A stretch of DNA of 64,000 bases from Ramazzottius varieornatus (GCA_001949185.1 BDGG01000007.1:2007079-2071078), one strand, 5' to 3'. Numbered from the stretch's first letter, positions 1 through 13,900 are shown. Notes: generated by a model not told the origin, from the letters alone. A program made the numbers and translations.

Positions 1-1187
1 CGCCACGGTGGCTCTTCTTCCTTCTTCCGCTGCCTTCTTGATGGCCGCTGCGACGGCTGGATGTGGAGTGAGAGTGACTTCGGGGATACCGATATTCTGC
101 TGGAGGTGAAGAAAGACCGTCTCCAGTTCAGCCAACTTTCGTTCGGCACTGCTGACGATCTTGTCGTTTTCTCTGGAAGAAACAAGCCGCCATCAGTATT
201 GGCTCACTTCGTTTTCAGATGAAAATTCTGTAAGATTCAACAACCTAAAATGTAAGGTTCGAAACCGAGACTGTCCGACAGAATTGAAAACAGCCTTTTC
301 TCAAGAACCTCCATTCACTTTTGTCCACAAGCGAAACTCAAGAAGCGGAATGCCGTTTTCTCGAGCATTAGAGTGGACTTAAAAGCGAAAAGCGCTAGCG
401 GAGGATCGTACTACGCCGCTCTCGACTCACAGAACACCGTACGACCGGCTGCGCCATCTGATCAAGTCATCATAGAGCTCGTTTTAAATCACCGTAGCAT
501 ATTGACACTTACTTTCCGGGCGCATGGTCGCTGTGGATGAACGACTTGAAGAATGGCGACATGATGCCCGCAATGATGGAATGGAAAACTTCGTGAGGAG
601 ATCCATCTTTGAGATCGAAGATGATCACTTGCGAAGCCACATCCTTGTCGGCATCGATCGAAGCTCCGCGCTTTAGGATGGCAACGCTGCAAGCAAAAAA
701 CCCATCAGTGACGTAATCTGACACCGCCTTGACCACAGACGAAGCGGAACAACTAAAGGAGTTACCTGCTGGTGCTGTTTGCTTTGTAAGCAACTTCCGT
801 CGAGATGGTGTACAGCGCCTCACCATTGCCATCATTCGCTTCGTTGGCTTCATCTGTGAGTAAGCAAGAAGAGGTTGCCTAAACTGCTGACACGCCTGTT
901 CATCAACCCTCGAGGGTACGAAAAGAAACGTTACCTTTGCGGTAGACTTTCTGCAAGAGGATAACGCGCGTTTGTGGATCAGAGACAAAGCGTCTGGCTG
1001 CCTCCACCGACGCTTTATCCTCAAACATATGATTACGAAGACCGCCAGATGGTCCAAGTCCAAGAACGACCTGTGCAGTCTTCTTTAAGTAATCCAAGAA
1101 ACTATCGACGTTGGCCGAAAGGGAAGCGTCGTCCGCAGGTGGTGGAGCAACTGCTTCCGCATTCGGGACAATCGGGTCCTCCATCAT
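1..1187 (-). CDS. DYNC1H1: Cytoplasmic dynein 1 heavy chain, N-terminal end (partial, runs off window)
   Basis: The gene encodes the motor subunit of cytoplasmic dynein 1, which drives minus-end-directed transport on microtubules. Only the N-terminal tail is in the window. Exons on the minus strand are 935..1187, 766..853, 513..686 and 1..172, with matching phases (1, 2, 2). The translation follows the animal dynein-1 tail: RRFVSDPQTRVILL, then ILKRGASIDADKDVASQ, PHEVFHSIIAGIMSPFFKSF, and a final exon with KLAELETVFLHLQQNIGIPE. Dynein tails carry the same blocks, including the ID-DK and PFFKS segments. The start was put at the first ATG of a tandem pair (1187) because the residues after it are low-complexity, as in other dynein N-termini. 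An upstream in-frame ATG at 1334 is possible. The gene is divergent from TIMM10, 595 bp away, so the two may share a promoter region. The family call is firm; the exact start is less sure. Confidence 0.9.
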
Positions 1188-1781
1188 GGAGAACGATTCA
1201 GACCTTTCTCCTCCAACGCCAGCAGAGTCCGGAGCTTCTCTTAAACCTGAAGCACAGCAAAACAACAACACAAACCATACAAATCGACGTCGAGGTAACA
1301 TCAAAAAGTAACATCGAAAACGGTAACAAATCAATCAATCCAACACCGGGTATTGGGAAGAAACTATCAATTGATGATCGCCTACGGCCTTCGCTGACCA
1401 ACGTTCCTCCGACCCTCTTCAAGCTTCTTACCTGCCGATCTATGTGCTCCTTGATCCAGGAGATTAATCCAGATTCTGCGCAACCAGAAGATGGAAGAAC
1501 AAGTGAACTTCAAGCAAAGATTTAAATTTTCAAACTCGAAGAAAGTGACAATCATCAAACAGCTTAAAGCTGAGCGGTAGAGCGGTACTGCGGTACAACC
1601 TGTACGAGAACTGAAAAGTTTCCGAGGCGAAGCGGAAAGTTGCACTTGCAACCGTGGCTGTCCTGCAGCCTTTGGTTGATTCCTGATTGTAATGATTTAC
1701 AGTTATTCAAATTCTAAATTCTAAATCGTCCACCTGATTTTTCTTTCCGGTCTTCCTGTGCTTTTGTAGGTTTTCGGAAAC
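1188..1781. promoter_or_regulatory. Divergent intergenic region between dynein heavy chain and TIMM10
   Basis: This 594 bp gap lies head-to-head between two housekeeping genes. It has no convincing ORF of its own. A pyrimidine-rich stretch ending in TTTTGTAG just before the TIMM10 ATG looks like a splice acceptor, which suggests a TIMM10 5' UTR intron (or a trans-splice acceptor) at about 1770. I see no TATA box. Confidence 0.4.
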
Positions 1782-2075
1782 ATGGCAAATGTTCAAGGAC
1801 TAAGTCAGGACCAGTTGCAGATTGTCGCGGAACTGGAGATCGAGATGATGTCCGACATGTACCACCGGATGACGAACGGATGCTTCAAAAAGTGCCTTCC
1901 ACTGAAATTCAGAGATTCGGAGCTGACTAAAGGCGAATCAGTTTGTGTTGATCGATGTGTCGCGAAGTACCTGGAAGTACACGACAGGATAGGGAAGAAA
2001 CTCACCAGCATGTCGATGCAGGACGAGGCGGCGATGAAGCAGATGCAAGCGAATACGAATGCCATGGCCAAGTAG
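1782..2075 (+). CDS. TIMM10: Mitochondrial import inner membrane translocase subunit Tim10
   Basis: Single-exon, 97-residue small Tim chaperone of the mitochondrial intermembrane space. With Tim9 it forms the hexamer that escorts hydrophobic carrier proteins to the TIM22 translocase. The twin CX3C motif is intact: C34-FKK-C38 and C55-VDR-C59, with 16 residues between the pairs as usual. These four cysteines form two intramolecular disulfides through the Mia40 pathway in this family. The N-terminal segment with [13 protein letters not shown] is typical of Tim10 rather than Tim9 or Tim8/13. Length and start match the family, and there is no cleavable presequence, as expected. A polypyrimidine tract plus TAG directly upstream suggests a 5' UTR splice. 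HYPK follows 460 bp downstream on the same strand. Confidence 0.95.
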   Translation: MANVQGLSQDQLQIVAELEIEMMSDMYHRMTNGCFKKCLPLKFRDSELTKGESVCVDRCVAKYLEVHDRIGKKLTSMSMQDEAAMKQMQANTNAMAK

Positions 2076-2535
2076 CACCAAGTTGCCATCGTGTAGAGAT
2101 TTCGTTATTTCTTACCTTCGTTTTGTGCTAAGTATTCTCTGATGGGATGGGAGCTGTTATCTTCTTGTATTGCGCTCTTTGAGCCACCGTTTTCGTGTTA
2201 CAGAATAAGTTTGCTCTTCGTTTCCGCTGAAGACTGCTGGCCTGTTGTCGAGTGCGTTTGATCTCTTCAATCAACGCAGCCAATCAATTGGTGATGCGTC
2301 GATGGCAAATAAATCAGACAAGCAACGGCGGAAGTCAATTCACCTGACTGCAGAAATTACCAAAATGAATCATTTTCAATTCTTCTGAATCTCCTCCAGA
2401 AGATTTCTTCGTTTTGTGCTTCCTTGCGCTCGGAGATCGGACTTTTGGGCTGTAGATCACTGTAAGAGCTACGGTAGATCTCGAAACGGAAGGTTTAATT
2501 GTGGATGTTAATCTTGTCGACCACATTCGTTCGCC

Positions 2536-3178
2536 ATGTCAGATAGTGGACCTCAAAACATCAATGATACTGACAGCAAAGCTATCCGGAAAGATAAAGC
2601 AGGCGGAGATGTGGATGAGAACGATGAAGAACCTCAGGCAAAGCTGGATAAAGCGAGTGCTCAAAATGCAGCTGACATGGAAAAGGTGACGGATTATTCG
2701 GAAGAGAAGGAATTTTCTGCCAGAGGGAATGCCAGCGCGGTGAGCTATGCTTACGTTTCCTTACTTGCAGCATCTCGTTTCCCGGCCCAGACGGTCATTC
2801 GTTTCTTTTTCTGTTTTCAGGTGCTCAGCAATGTGGCTTCGGAGCAAGCAAAAACAGCGAAAGGACCCGTGGTGATAACTTTGAAGAAAGTGGATATCGA
2901 TGCATTGGTATGTGGTTGTTTGATTGGTTTTACATACATCAGCACAAGGCTGCTCTTTCTGAAAGCATCCGGAACCGGAAGTAAGCATTGACGGGCCTCT
3001 GTGAATGTAGGTGGACAATTTTGATCTTAAACGGATGTACGCGGAAAGATTACTAAAGAAACACGGTGGTGACATGAGAAAAGCAGTGCACGAGCTCCTC
3101 CATGGCTGGAAGACGACTGCGACCAGTGTTCAGAATCCTTCCAGCAACGAATCACATTCGTCGCAACCGACCAGATGA
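2536..3178 (+). CDS. HYPK: Huntingtin-interacting protein K (NatA-associated HYPK)
   Basis: Three exons, 2536..2739, 2821..2907 and 3011..3178, all joined in phase 0, give 152 aa. HYPK binds the ribosome-associated N-terminal acetyltransferase NatA (NAA15/NAA10), regulates it and restrains protein aggregation. The acidic N-terminus is followed by DMEKVTDYSEEKEF, matching the conserved family block around D-ERVTDYAEEKE. Exon 2 holds VVITLKKVDIDAL, the equivalent of the family's TIKKEDLELI. Exon 3 encodes the C-terminal UBA-like three-helix domain with AERLLKKHGGDMRKAVHELL. The last 20 or so residues form a Ser-rich tail not usual in the vertebrate protein. Donors are GTGAGC and GTATGT. The gene converges with the CCDC157-like gene, whose stop lies 71 bp away. 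Confidence 0.92.
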
Positions 3179-3249
3179 AAGGATACAATCTTCATCGTTT
3201 GGTCTCTTCCCCGAGCTGTGGTGAATGCTACTGTTACAACCGCTCATGA

Positions 3250-5423
3250 TTACGTTCTCGTGCCATCCTTTTCTGTCCGGTTTATGACAAGCAGCGTGAA
3301 AGGTTTGATGTCGTATATTTTCTTCGGTTTATTTGGGCTTCTGGCGTTGGGTTTATTGACAACCCAGCTGGCTTCTGTCACTTGGGACCTCTGAAGTATT
3401 AAACGATGAGTATCACCTACCGATAATTTCTTCACGGTTTCTCTTTGTAAAATCTGAGGACTCGAAGATACAGCATTTGGTAGTTGCGGAGAAACAACAG
3501 ACCGAGCCGCACTTCGCCTCGATGCCAAGGAAGAACTCGGCCTTGACGCAACCGATTTTCTGTCTACAGTAACAGAGACCTCTTCCGTGAGTTTGAATTT
3601 CTCAGTGGACTCATCGTCAAGAGTTTTAGTCGAGTTTTCCGGTGGTAGAATTCCAAAATTAGGAACTGGATCGTCAGTCACAAGATCCCATTCCGGCATT
3701 CCTTGCACGTCAGGCAGCTCCAAAAAGTCCGCAAACAAGGAAGCAAAAGACGAGGTTGTCCCAGGGCATTCCTCAAATGGTTTTTCAGTTTCGGGAGTGG
3801 TCCATGGTCGTTCGAAAGTTGAAATGTCACTGGCTGTTGCAGTGAAAGCAGGGAAGACGCAATCACCGCTTTCGTTCACAGTAAACTGCTCGTTCGTCCT
3901 TCGTTCTTCCGTCTTTGAAAATCTGAACAGCTGAGTGTCTCCGAATGAAAACTGTGATAAAGAAGGCTGTGTCAGATGTGGAGGCTGTCGCTGTTCAGAA
4001 AGATGTTCCAGTTGGCTGCTCTCTAATTGACGGATTCGTTTCCTTTCGATCTGTCTCAGCAGCTTTTGATTTTCTTCCTGGACCGCAGCAATCTCCTCTT
4101 CTTTAGTTTGTAGAAGCATTCGCTGGTCGTTAAGTACACTTTCAGAGTCAGCCCAGTTCTGTCGAAGATCTCTGATGTCGTTCAGAAGAACTTTGTGCTT
4201 TTCCGACCATCCATAGTCTGCAAAAACAGTTACACGTGACGTCTCGCGGCGCAATGTTTCCGCAGTGACGTCACGACAGCTATGCGAAATCGTCAAACAG
4301 TCTCTTTCTCACCGAAATCTGTAAAGCCTTGCAGTTTCTTTTCTTTCTCTGCGGTCTGAAACATCAAGCTTTCATTTTCGTTTCGAAGTTTATCCATCAG
4401 TATCGCGTGGGAAGTCTTTTCCTTTTCTGTTAAACCTTGGATGGAGATCAGTTCTTCGTGAAGGGATCGAGCCCTTTCGCTCTTTTCCTTCAGAATCCCT
4501 TGCAAATTTTCCAAGTCATACGTTTTCTTACTGCGTTCGATTCGAGCGTTGTTTCTCGTAAGCTCAAAGGCGGATAGTTGTTTTTCCTCGTCCTCCAAAA
4601 CGACGTTCGCTGCTGCGAGTTTCGCCTCTTCTTCGATGATGTTTTCCTTGACTGACTGAATTTTCTTTTCCGTTTCGGCCAGTCTTTCTTGCTTTGCTCG
4701 AACACTGGCAGCGATCTCGATAACCTGCTTCCTGGTTAGTTCAATCTTCTCTCTTCGCTTGTTTGTTTGATCGGCACAGACTTTCGCTTCCTCACGAAAC
4801 TTCCGCAAAACATCTTCCGACAAAGTTTGAGGCAGCACAGAAAAACACTTCGGGCCGAATAAGTCGCTGAGAAAGCTGTGAAGATTCCTCATGTCTTGAT
4901 CATTATTCAAACATTTCTCGCAAATATCTCGAGCTTTGATTTCTTCCAAATCGGTTTGCGTGGAATATCCCACGAATTTTTCCGATAGTTTCCTCAACCG
5001 AGTTTCTTGCGCGTTGACGGCATTGACTAATAAGTTCCCCACTTTCTTTGCAATTATCCCCGCGCTGGTCTTTCTTGCCAGATCGGACGACGGGTCGAGC
5101 AACTCATTATTCTCCCGCAGAACATTTTCTACCAAAACCCCGAAACATTGCATGAAGGCTAAAAGACGGTCAACCGTTGTTTCCAGAAGAACGACATGCG
5201 CAGCTTGGGAAGCTTCCGCATCGCCATGATTAAACTGTGAATTTTCCAACAAGGCATCGATTGGTAACTCCAGAGCATTTGTCGTTGGATTCTTCCATGA
5301 TTTAAAAGACGTAATGTAATGTGGCGGAATGTTGTCAATAAGCTGTTGTATTTGACTTTGTAATTTGCTGATGCCATAACGCAGCCGATAAATCTCAAAT
5401 CTGTCACCCAAATTGAAGGCCAT
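3250..5423 (-). CDS. CCDC157: CCDC157-like coiled-coil protein
   Basis: Two exons (4313..5423 and 3250..4217, minus) give 692 aa; the 95 bp intron has a GTGAG donor and a TTTGCAG acceptor. The N-terminal about 110 residues resemble vertebrate CCDC157: SWKNP followed by LELPIDALLE, then AHVVLLETTVDRLLAFMQ, the counterpart of the family's HAVLLELVIDRLLLLLQ. Residues about 150-160 contain STQTDLEE. Residues about 220-440 are one long heptad-rich coiled coil rich in K, E, R and Q. The C-terminal about 250 residues are Ser/Thr-rich and probably disordered. In vertebrates CCDC157 is linked to spermatogenesis and Golgi/acrosome organisation; the role here is inferred from that only. It converges with HYPK. 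Confidence 0.75.
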
Positions 5424-7965
5424 CTTTTTTTATGCACTAACGAAGAACACAATCTCCATTCTCACATTACACTGATGATTGATTGAACTCGGAAATGACC
5501 GGGACTTGCTGTATAAAAGGAAGATAGTGCGTTGGCCATGAACGTTGCTCGGCGATAGTTGCCGGCTCAAACATAATTTACTGCTCGTAAATAACTACAT
5601 CGGTCTGTGCTAGATTTATCTCAACGAATGCCAGCATGTCGATCGCGATGACCACGGATCCGCAACAATGAGCAAATCAATTCCGCCACGCACAGTATGC
5701 GGCGTAATGGCCTCCCCAAATGTCCAAATGTTTCGAGAATGTCCACTGCCCGCTTTTGACCGCTGCCAGTCTCTAATCAACAACCCTAATCTCTCCCTTC
5801 TGAACTTGTTTATGATATCAACCCACACATACTCGTTAGCGAGATTTATAACCGATGCATGCAAACATTCTAATCCGCTGCCTAATTAACATTTTGATTT
5901 TTACGAGATGAAAGGTCATATTGATAATCTTACGAATAAGCTGCTACCGACAAATGCAGAAGAATGGCAAGTCTGCATCTCAAAAGCGTTCCGAATCTGT
6001 ATTGTTTTCAGTTGTACATGTCCACATATATCGCCCGAAGATTAGAATATCCGCTACATGGTGTAGACTATTGTACTCGGTATTTTCAAAAATGACGCGG
6101 CAGACGATGGTTTTGTTTCCAACAGCGGCAGTTATTGTGCAGCGCTTTCGTATGCAGCACGGTGTTCCGGCTTGAGATATTTTTTCGGATTAGAACTGCC
6201 TCTTTTCTTTCGGATTTGAAAGTCAGGCTCCCTAGCAAAGTCGATGGAAGTGACAGTTACGGCTAAAATGCGGTCGGTGCGCCCTCCCAGTGGTATTTAT
6301 GCGTCGAGGCAGTCATATCTCGTATATTTGATGCATAATGATTAACCCAGAATTAAGGCAATTGATGGGCGACGTGATAAATATTAATGACGTTTTGTAT
6401 CCTTTGTTTCGTCGGAAGAGGACTCTAGCTCTTCAGCCCCTTGTGGACTTGATGTGAGCTGACGGCAGAGACAACACACAGGATGAAGAGCCATTGAGTA
6501 CAGTGGAGCGTTCATGATGGCGTGAAGCACGCCAGCCTTGATTGCGCACACAGGAAATGCGCCTTCCCTCCTCTACATCCTTCTGGTCATTGCGTTGGTC
6601 CTTGCCTGGTCGGCACCAGCGATGATGGCCTGATGAAACTTTTAAACGTCTCACGCAGCCCGCTTACTCAATCGTATTTGCCCTCCAAATGAAGCAATAT
6701 TTCCATCGATCGCGTGACGAGATGGAAAGTAAGTTAGTTGGACAAACGTGCGATGAATCAGCCACTTTGCTCGCTCACTATGGGACCAGGAACTCCTGGA
6801 CTGTCATTGCATAACCAACGCAGGACTCGTCAACTATTTTTACATATGACCCACTTTGAGCATTTAGCTCACCTATTCGCTCATTCAATCAACAGGAAAA
6901 TTATCGGAAGTTTACCGTAGGTATAAAAAGGATACTGCCATAGAACATCGACGTAAATCAAGAATACCGAGGCGATCATGGAGGATTCCTAGTCAGGATG
7001 GCGCTAGCGAATGGGCGATGGTCGGTATTGTGCATGTATATCGTAGGAAAAATGAGGAAAATTATGAATATTTAGTTTCGTTCCTGCGGACACCGTCTAG
7101 TTGGTTGGGCTGTTCTGGGACTGTCCACAGCCTGATGGCAGTCTTGAACAAGGTGTGTGCTGGTGCGGGAGAGAGGCAGGTCCAAAAGATGCGAATAACA
7201 GTATCATCAGAGCGGCGGGCAACGCCCAACTTTCCTTCTCTTCTCTTTCCGAACTCTCTGAAAGAAGACTGAGTGATGGGAGACTTGTTTTGGTTAGTTC
7301 AAAGGAAGAAGTGAAGCACCAGCTTGAGCGTACATTCCTCATGGCGCAGTAATAATGACTTGCTGGCACTCTTGGATATGCTCGTTCACACTACTCGAGG
7401 GTGTCATTTGAAATATCTTGTCCTGTATACGCGACGCGCCGGTATGTCCGCTTTCGTTTGCTAACTTTCACGGGCCGCACTACATTCACAGCTCTGAATA
7501 CTTTGCCGGGCTTACAATAACATTTGAGCTATTCCGGCCTACTAATCGCTCTACCACGGCCCGTAGTACTGATCGCTTGTGCCGCCAACCCGACTCAATA
7601 TATCGAACGGAAGGAGTACTTTCAGTTTCAGCCTGAGCGTGTCAGCTGCCTGCCGCTGTTACGACTAATATACTTGGATTACTGCGCGGGTAAAACGAGA
7701 ACCCATTGACCAACATAAATTCTTGCGCGCTCACTCTCTCTTTCTTTAGGCCATTTATGCATGGTGAATTGGCTGGATATTTGATCTTTATTTCCTCCAT
7801 CTTCTATGCCGCATTCAGCGCTCTCTTCGATTTCTGCGTGCAGCCCACGCACGAAGCAGTGAAATTTGACTGCCGCAGGTCTTTATCCCCATTTGGGGCG
7901 CAAATTTCCGTTTGAGCTCCAGCCAATATATATATTACAGTAGCAGCTTTGAGGGATCGCGAGGC
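5424..7965. other. Gene-free stretch upstream of TRIM9
   Basis: About 2.5 kb with no ORF that I can support as coding. Short ORFs on both strands lack splice context and recognisable domains. A TATA-like ATATATATATTAC lies around 7926-7938, about 30 bp before the TRIM9 start codon, and could mark a core promoter or simply A/T-rich DNA. Confidence 0.4.
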
Positions 7966-10900
7966 ATGGATTATAAGCGGATTGAGTCAGAGCTGCGTTG
8001 TGTGGTATGCTGTGATCTCTTCAAATATCCCGTAATGCTGCCCTGTGGTCATAATATCTGCGCCGGCTGCAGCGACAAGTGTTTGTCCAACCCGAACAGT
8101 GCGGCCCATATTACCGTCTCCTCGCCTGCATCCTCCACTTCCTCCTCCAACTCGCAAGCAAGCCGGCGCTTGTCCCAGGAAAGTCTGGAGAAGTTGCAGC
8201 AGGGCGATGGTGTGGACAAGGATGTCCACTCGGCACTGGAAAGTGACCAAATTAGTATGGTCTCTGACGCCGACAGTGGAGTGGTCTGCGGAAGCTCAGC
8301 CAGCAATAAACGCGATAGTTTCCTCAGCGCCAATGGATCAGAACGAGGTACGCTAATAAACCCATCAAAATTACATTGATCTCCAATTTGTTACTTTTAG
8401 TTGCGCCTTCGTATCTTTGTTTTGCATGTGTGAAACAACACTAGTGCCTAGATTGTTGCTTTTTGTACGTCTTGTCCTAACGATGCTCTGGTTTTACCGG
8501 CGGTGTGGAGCATTTTGAACAAAGGCGCACTTGTGACTTTGGACCAACTGTGGGTCGCATTCTTACTTGAATATTTACACTGGAGGATGATAGTGGGTTT
8601 CCATGTTGATTCTAGCGTAAAGCGAGTGTTGTTAGTAGTAAAGCACACTTTACAATCTGCCCATGCTTTTTACGCTGTACGCTGTAGTGTTGACGTTCTA
8701 GCGTTGTTGCTTTTTGCAGGTCTGTCCAGCCTGACATGTCCCTATAGTCGTTGCCAAAAAGTCTTTTTGAGCGAGGAGGGAAAGGCCTCCTTTCCTCCCA
8801 ACCGTCTGATGATGAAAATTCTGTCCAAATACACCTCCTCCATGCTCAGTTCGCCGGTCAGTACCCCCACTTCCTCCTCGGCTTTCCCGCCATTGTGCCA
8901 ACTATGCGAGAACGATAGCGGCAAGGTCGCCGTCGTCTTCTGCCAACAGTGTGACATTTACTATTGTCAAGCCTGTCGAGACAGTTTCCATCCGCAACGA
9001 GGCCCATTAGTGGCCCACAAGCTGCTGCCGCTGGATAAAGGCTCGTTGCCCGGATTAAGCCCGGCCAAAGACTCGCCGCAACAGCAATTACTTCTCCATA
9101 ATACCTATGTCAGCGCCGCCCTGGAACAACAAAAGTGCCCCTTGCATAGCCATGAATACACCATGTACTGTACTCCCTGTCGACTACCGCTGTGCTGGAG
9201 ATGCCTGGAGAAGGATACCTTACACCAGGAACAACACGATGTCCAAAGTCTCCAAGGTTTATCCAAAGCCAGAAAGGTCAGAAAAACTAGAACATTGTGG
9301 GTGGTACATGTCAGTAATTAATCGATGGCAGATTATAATGCTGTCCTCCTTGAATGTCGTGATGGCCTGAGAGGGGTATACAGTACATAGGGGCCAAGTA
9401 GGGTGGGAGATCTGGTGAGAAATGTGTCTGATAAAGTAGTCACGTATGGCCCTTAATATTAACACGTTTTTGTCAACGTGGGTAAACATAGCTGCTATCC
9501 ATTCATTCTGTCTCCACGTGACAGAACAATTACAACTTGATGCTAAATCTCTTCCATGTGATGGATGCCATGAAGTGTGATGGGAAGCACAGGTCAATGC
9601 TGAAATCGTAACAGTGGCGCATTCACCGAGTCTAATTCCCATCTGCGAGTCGCAGGGTAAAAACTTGCCCTCTGCCGTTGAAAGTCTAGATTGTCTCCTT
9701 TCCGCAACAAGGAACTTCCATGATGATGGTAGTTTTTGCATGCTTGAGCAGATGTAAGTGTTTCGCATGTCAAGGAAGAGCCAGGTGAAAACGTGGCAGT
9801 TGACTTCCGAACTGGCCTTTTTTTTATGAGACATCTACACATTGGATGTTACAAGATCCGGCAGCCTTCTTGCTAGTCCTGACGGATCTGATTTGCGTCT
9901 GAAACAGCTGCTGGCTTGTTGGGTGCTTGAGATGTAATAGTTGGAGCATTGAAGAAGGAGCTTTTATCGACAGTTTAGACTTGGCTTGGATGGCGTAACC
10001 GTCCAACACCTCCAGCTGTTGGGCAGAGCTGTCAGACCAACCGTCCACCGCATTGATACCGCGCCACAATTTATGGCAATGGGCGACTGCAGACGAAACT
10101 TTGATGTGCTCGCTCCTCTAGCCCATGGTGAGATGAAGCGAGGTGTCAGTCGGCAGCTGGTGCGCACTTGGCTGCAAGGATGCTGCTCATCAGTCCATCG
10201 CCGATATTATGTTGTAATTACAGCTGACGCGTCGACAATCACCGCTATGAAGACAATAGAGAATAACAAAGGTGCTTGTACATGAGTTCTTTGCTCTCCT
10301 TACGACTTATTTCCCTGATGGAGAAGTGCTTGGAATGAAAAGAATAGGTGCAAGATGGCACGCGCCAACGGTGAATGAAGCGTCGGAATCGGGCTTAATG
10401 TCTTTGCATGGTCGAGCGACAAGACAATTGGCCATTGTAACGCTGGACATGTAAGTCTGTTGTGTCTATGCGGGCTGATTAATGAGCACTGCTCCCCACC
10501 TTGTCTTGCCCATGTCACTTTGCGCGCTGTACGCTTGACTGGATGGCGCCAGCCTGGCCGACACTCAAGTGGCAAAAGACAAATGACCAACACATGTTGC
10601 GACTTGAGCTTGAGCCTTTTGAGGGCATGAAGGAAGATGCTGGCTTGGCTAGACACCAACTGCTCCCCCCCTCACCTCTAACGCGACGATGTCCCGCTAA
10701 GCTCCACGCTTCCAACAAATAACCCCATAAAGACAAAGTTCAGCAAAAGGAAGCCGCCCACCTTTAATAGTGCAGAACTTTGGCCTTCTTACTATCATTC
10801 GTTCCGGCAACTGACGATTCCATCAGAATGCAAGGTTCGACCAGTTGAAGGTTTTACACTACGATGACTGTATTGCGGAAGATAGCGTTGTCTCCGCGCT

Positions 10901-13900
10901 GAGCGAAACGCCGAAGAAGCCTTCTTGGATCGGTACAGTTTTTCCGTTAAAGTGATTGTGCATGAGAAATGGTTCATATTATGAATGAAGTAGATCCGCT
11001 TTGCTGGAACGAACATCGGATTGGTTAGTTGTCATTTCCCAACTTTATTGCTTGTGGCAGAGCTAGCAGTTGTTGGGTGTTTTTTGTGACCCACATTGGT
11101 GGTAGGACACTGCGAAATGGATATACTGGATGCAAGTAGGCCGTTGATCTGAGAGCGGCACCAGAGAAGAGCATGTCGAGTTGTCTTTTTTGTTTTGCAA
11201 GCAGCGGGCCGAAATCCTTTCTCATTACAGCAGGATTTACAGCTTGCCACTCTCTTCTTGCCGCTGAAACGCAATCAGGCAATTCAATATGGAAATGAAA
11301 AATGTCAGAGAAAGAAGAGTCCGCTCGACGCGTTGATGAAGTTACAAAGAGGAGAACACCAAGCTAATCTTTACAGCAAAAGCTTCGGGTGGAAGCTCAA
11401 GTACGCTGTCGAGTTTGTTCAGGAAGAAACGCCACCATGGAGCATTCCTTTGTTGTGGTGATATGATGATCAGTTGATGAAGAAGAAGAAAGAGGCTGTG
11501 ATCGATCGCTGTGCGATACCCTCCTTTTTCCCTCGTGTGCATTCTCTCCACCGAACTCTTCCCGTTGTGGGTAGCCCTCGTACCCATCAGTGTAACTGAG
11601 GCTAGTGTCCGCCATTTGCTGTAATCGCTCCAGTCAAAGTATGTCTTAATTGCTTCCCGCCAAGCTCAGTTGATTGTCACAAAATGTCCACCATGTTGTT
11701 TTTTTGTCTAAATGGCCTACTCTCTTCAGTCTCAGTCCCTAGGGATCATTTGTTCCGGCTGAACAGCAAGCCAGGGTCCTTGAAGGTAATAACCGTAACG
11801 GCTACCCAATAAGCGCTACTTTGGTCGCAAGATGTTTTTTCTTGACATCCCATCGACCACACTACCCGTGTATACATGCCGGGAAAATCTTTACCGTCAA
11901 AGGCCAGGAAGAAATTTGCAAAGATCTTTGCACATGGGCAATCCATCAGTGCCGGCCACACCTATATTTTAGTTCAGTGGGAAGCTGACAAGTTGAGACA
12001 TGCGGAAATGCTCACTTCTGCTTAGGCTTCAGTCTGGACACAACCTTATAACTGGTGTCGACAATTTGGAGGAAGGGAAATGTGTTTACCAGCCAAGGCT
12101 GTTCCAACAGTGGGAGAGTAAACAGGGCAGGCAACCATTCCATCACCAAGCTGACATCTGTTCATACGGCATTGTTACAGGTGTCTGTACTACTTTCTAA
12201 ACTGCAACGATTCAAAGGTTTCAAGGCTTTGCTATGTCAACCGGCCACAACATGTCCATTTAATATCCTTAATGTAGCCTAATAGACGAAGATAGCGCCT
12301 AATCTGGTCAATACAACAAGTCTAGCAAGTGTACTTTCGAATTCTCTCCAATACAGGCCTACAGCTGGAAAATGACCTCTGGCTCGGTTGATCGCTATAT
12401 GACGCCGGTCGGACTTTGACTTTATCCCACAGCTAATTCCCATAATGGAGCTTAAGTGCGGGGATCGGACAGGGATGAGCTCAGTCGAGCGTCCTAAAGC
12501 TTTCCGGCGTTGTTGCCTGGCTTTGGTGTGACGCAAGAGTATCATTTTTGGCTTTACGGCTGACTGGAGGGCTTTGTCAGGCGTGCAACGAGGGGCTTTT
12601 TCCAGTAGCCGTACTTTGAGGGGCCTTTGTGGTCGAGCACGAACCTAATCGGTGTGGACAACAACGTATCAAGCTGCGAGCTGTCAATCTTCACACTTGT
12701 GTAACGCCGGCGCCATTCCATGGAGAGCCGATTGCCATCTTGGGTACAATCAGCAGTATCAGCCATCTTCACGACGCTACAATCACTGTCAACGCCGAAT
12801 TTGTGGCAAAACATGGAAGATAACCATCGAAAACAGACATGGACATTCAAGCCTTCCGAAAACCTTGTCCGAGAGAAGAAGAAAAAGTTCCTTGTCAAAA
12901 CAATAGACGTCAAACCTGGTGCTGCTGATGTTAGGCATTGCATTCATTCTTGTCCCAAATTTACACCTGTGGCTTTGCTGTGGTCTGCTGTCATCTTTTG
13001 GTTATTCAATGAAGCGATTTCTCGAATAAACTCACAGCAACGTAAACAACTGGACTTGAACTGGCTGGACGAGTAAAGACAGGGAGCTAGAGGGGGATCA
13101 AGAAGAAGTGTGACAGTTGGACTGGGAGGATAGTTCAAGGAGGGAAGATGGAGCGATGTGAGCGGAGGACCATCGTGTGGAGCTGTCTGCTGCTCGTCTT
13201 GGCTTTCCATGGAGGTTAGTGCCCAGCTCGCCTCTTTTCTCCAAAGTTTGTCAAAGAGACAAACACGAGGATATTAATTGGCTTTTTTATTTGCTTTGTC
13301 ACTTGCATTGTGCAAAGCTGCCTGTTCACTTGCAGTGCATTCTCTGAGCTGTTTGATGTGCAACTCCCTAATGAAAGGCAAATGGGAAGCCTGTCCGGAT
13401 CAACAGCAATATCACGCCATGGTTTGTCGTTCTTCCACCCACTTCTGCCTCAAGATCGATGGCAACCAGACCGTCCTCAACAACACTGCCCAAGGAAGCA
13501 CAATTACCAACACCATCGGTAAGATCAGAGAAACATTTCACGAAACCGAGCAACAAATTTAACTACGGAGAATCAAGACGAAATTGTGATGGTTCCAACT
13601 TTTGAACAGGTCGCAGAAAAAAGTCACAAAGCACGAGGCCAATCTTTCCTTTCATTCGATAGAGAGCTACCTTTTGATTGAGAGGGATTTTTGAATCAGA
13701 TAATGACGTTTGCGGTTTCTCAGTTGATCGTGAACGTTTTGTTCCAGGAATTCAGAGGAACTGCGGAACGTCCTACAACATGAAACTGCTGAATATCGCC
13801 GAGCCCGTCGTCACGGGTTGCAAGAGCGTCGATGTCAAAGCAGCGCCATTAACAGCTCGTCCCAATGCTGACGGCTCTTTCCCCCAATATTACTTCAAAG

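Noticed and set aside
5505-5530. CTGTATAAAAGG as a TATA box
   Set aside because: It lies on the plus strand with no supported plus-strand gene downstream; the nearest start (CCDC157-like) is on the other strand.
10300-10659. 119-codon minus-strand ORF
   Set aside because: Composition is erratic, no homology recognised, and no splice partners.
12554-12943. 129-codon minus-strand ORF in the TRIM9 intron
   Set aside because: No domain, no splice context, and overlapping plus-strand ORFs of similar size; looks like chance.
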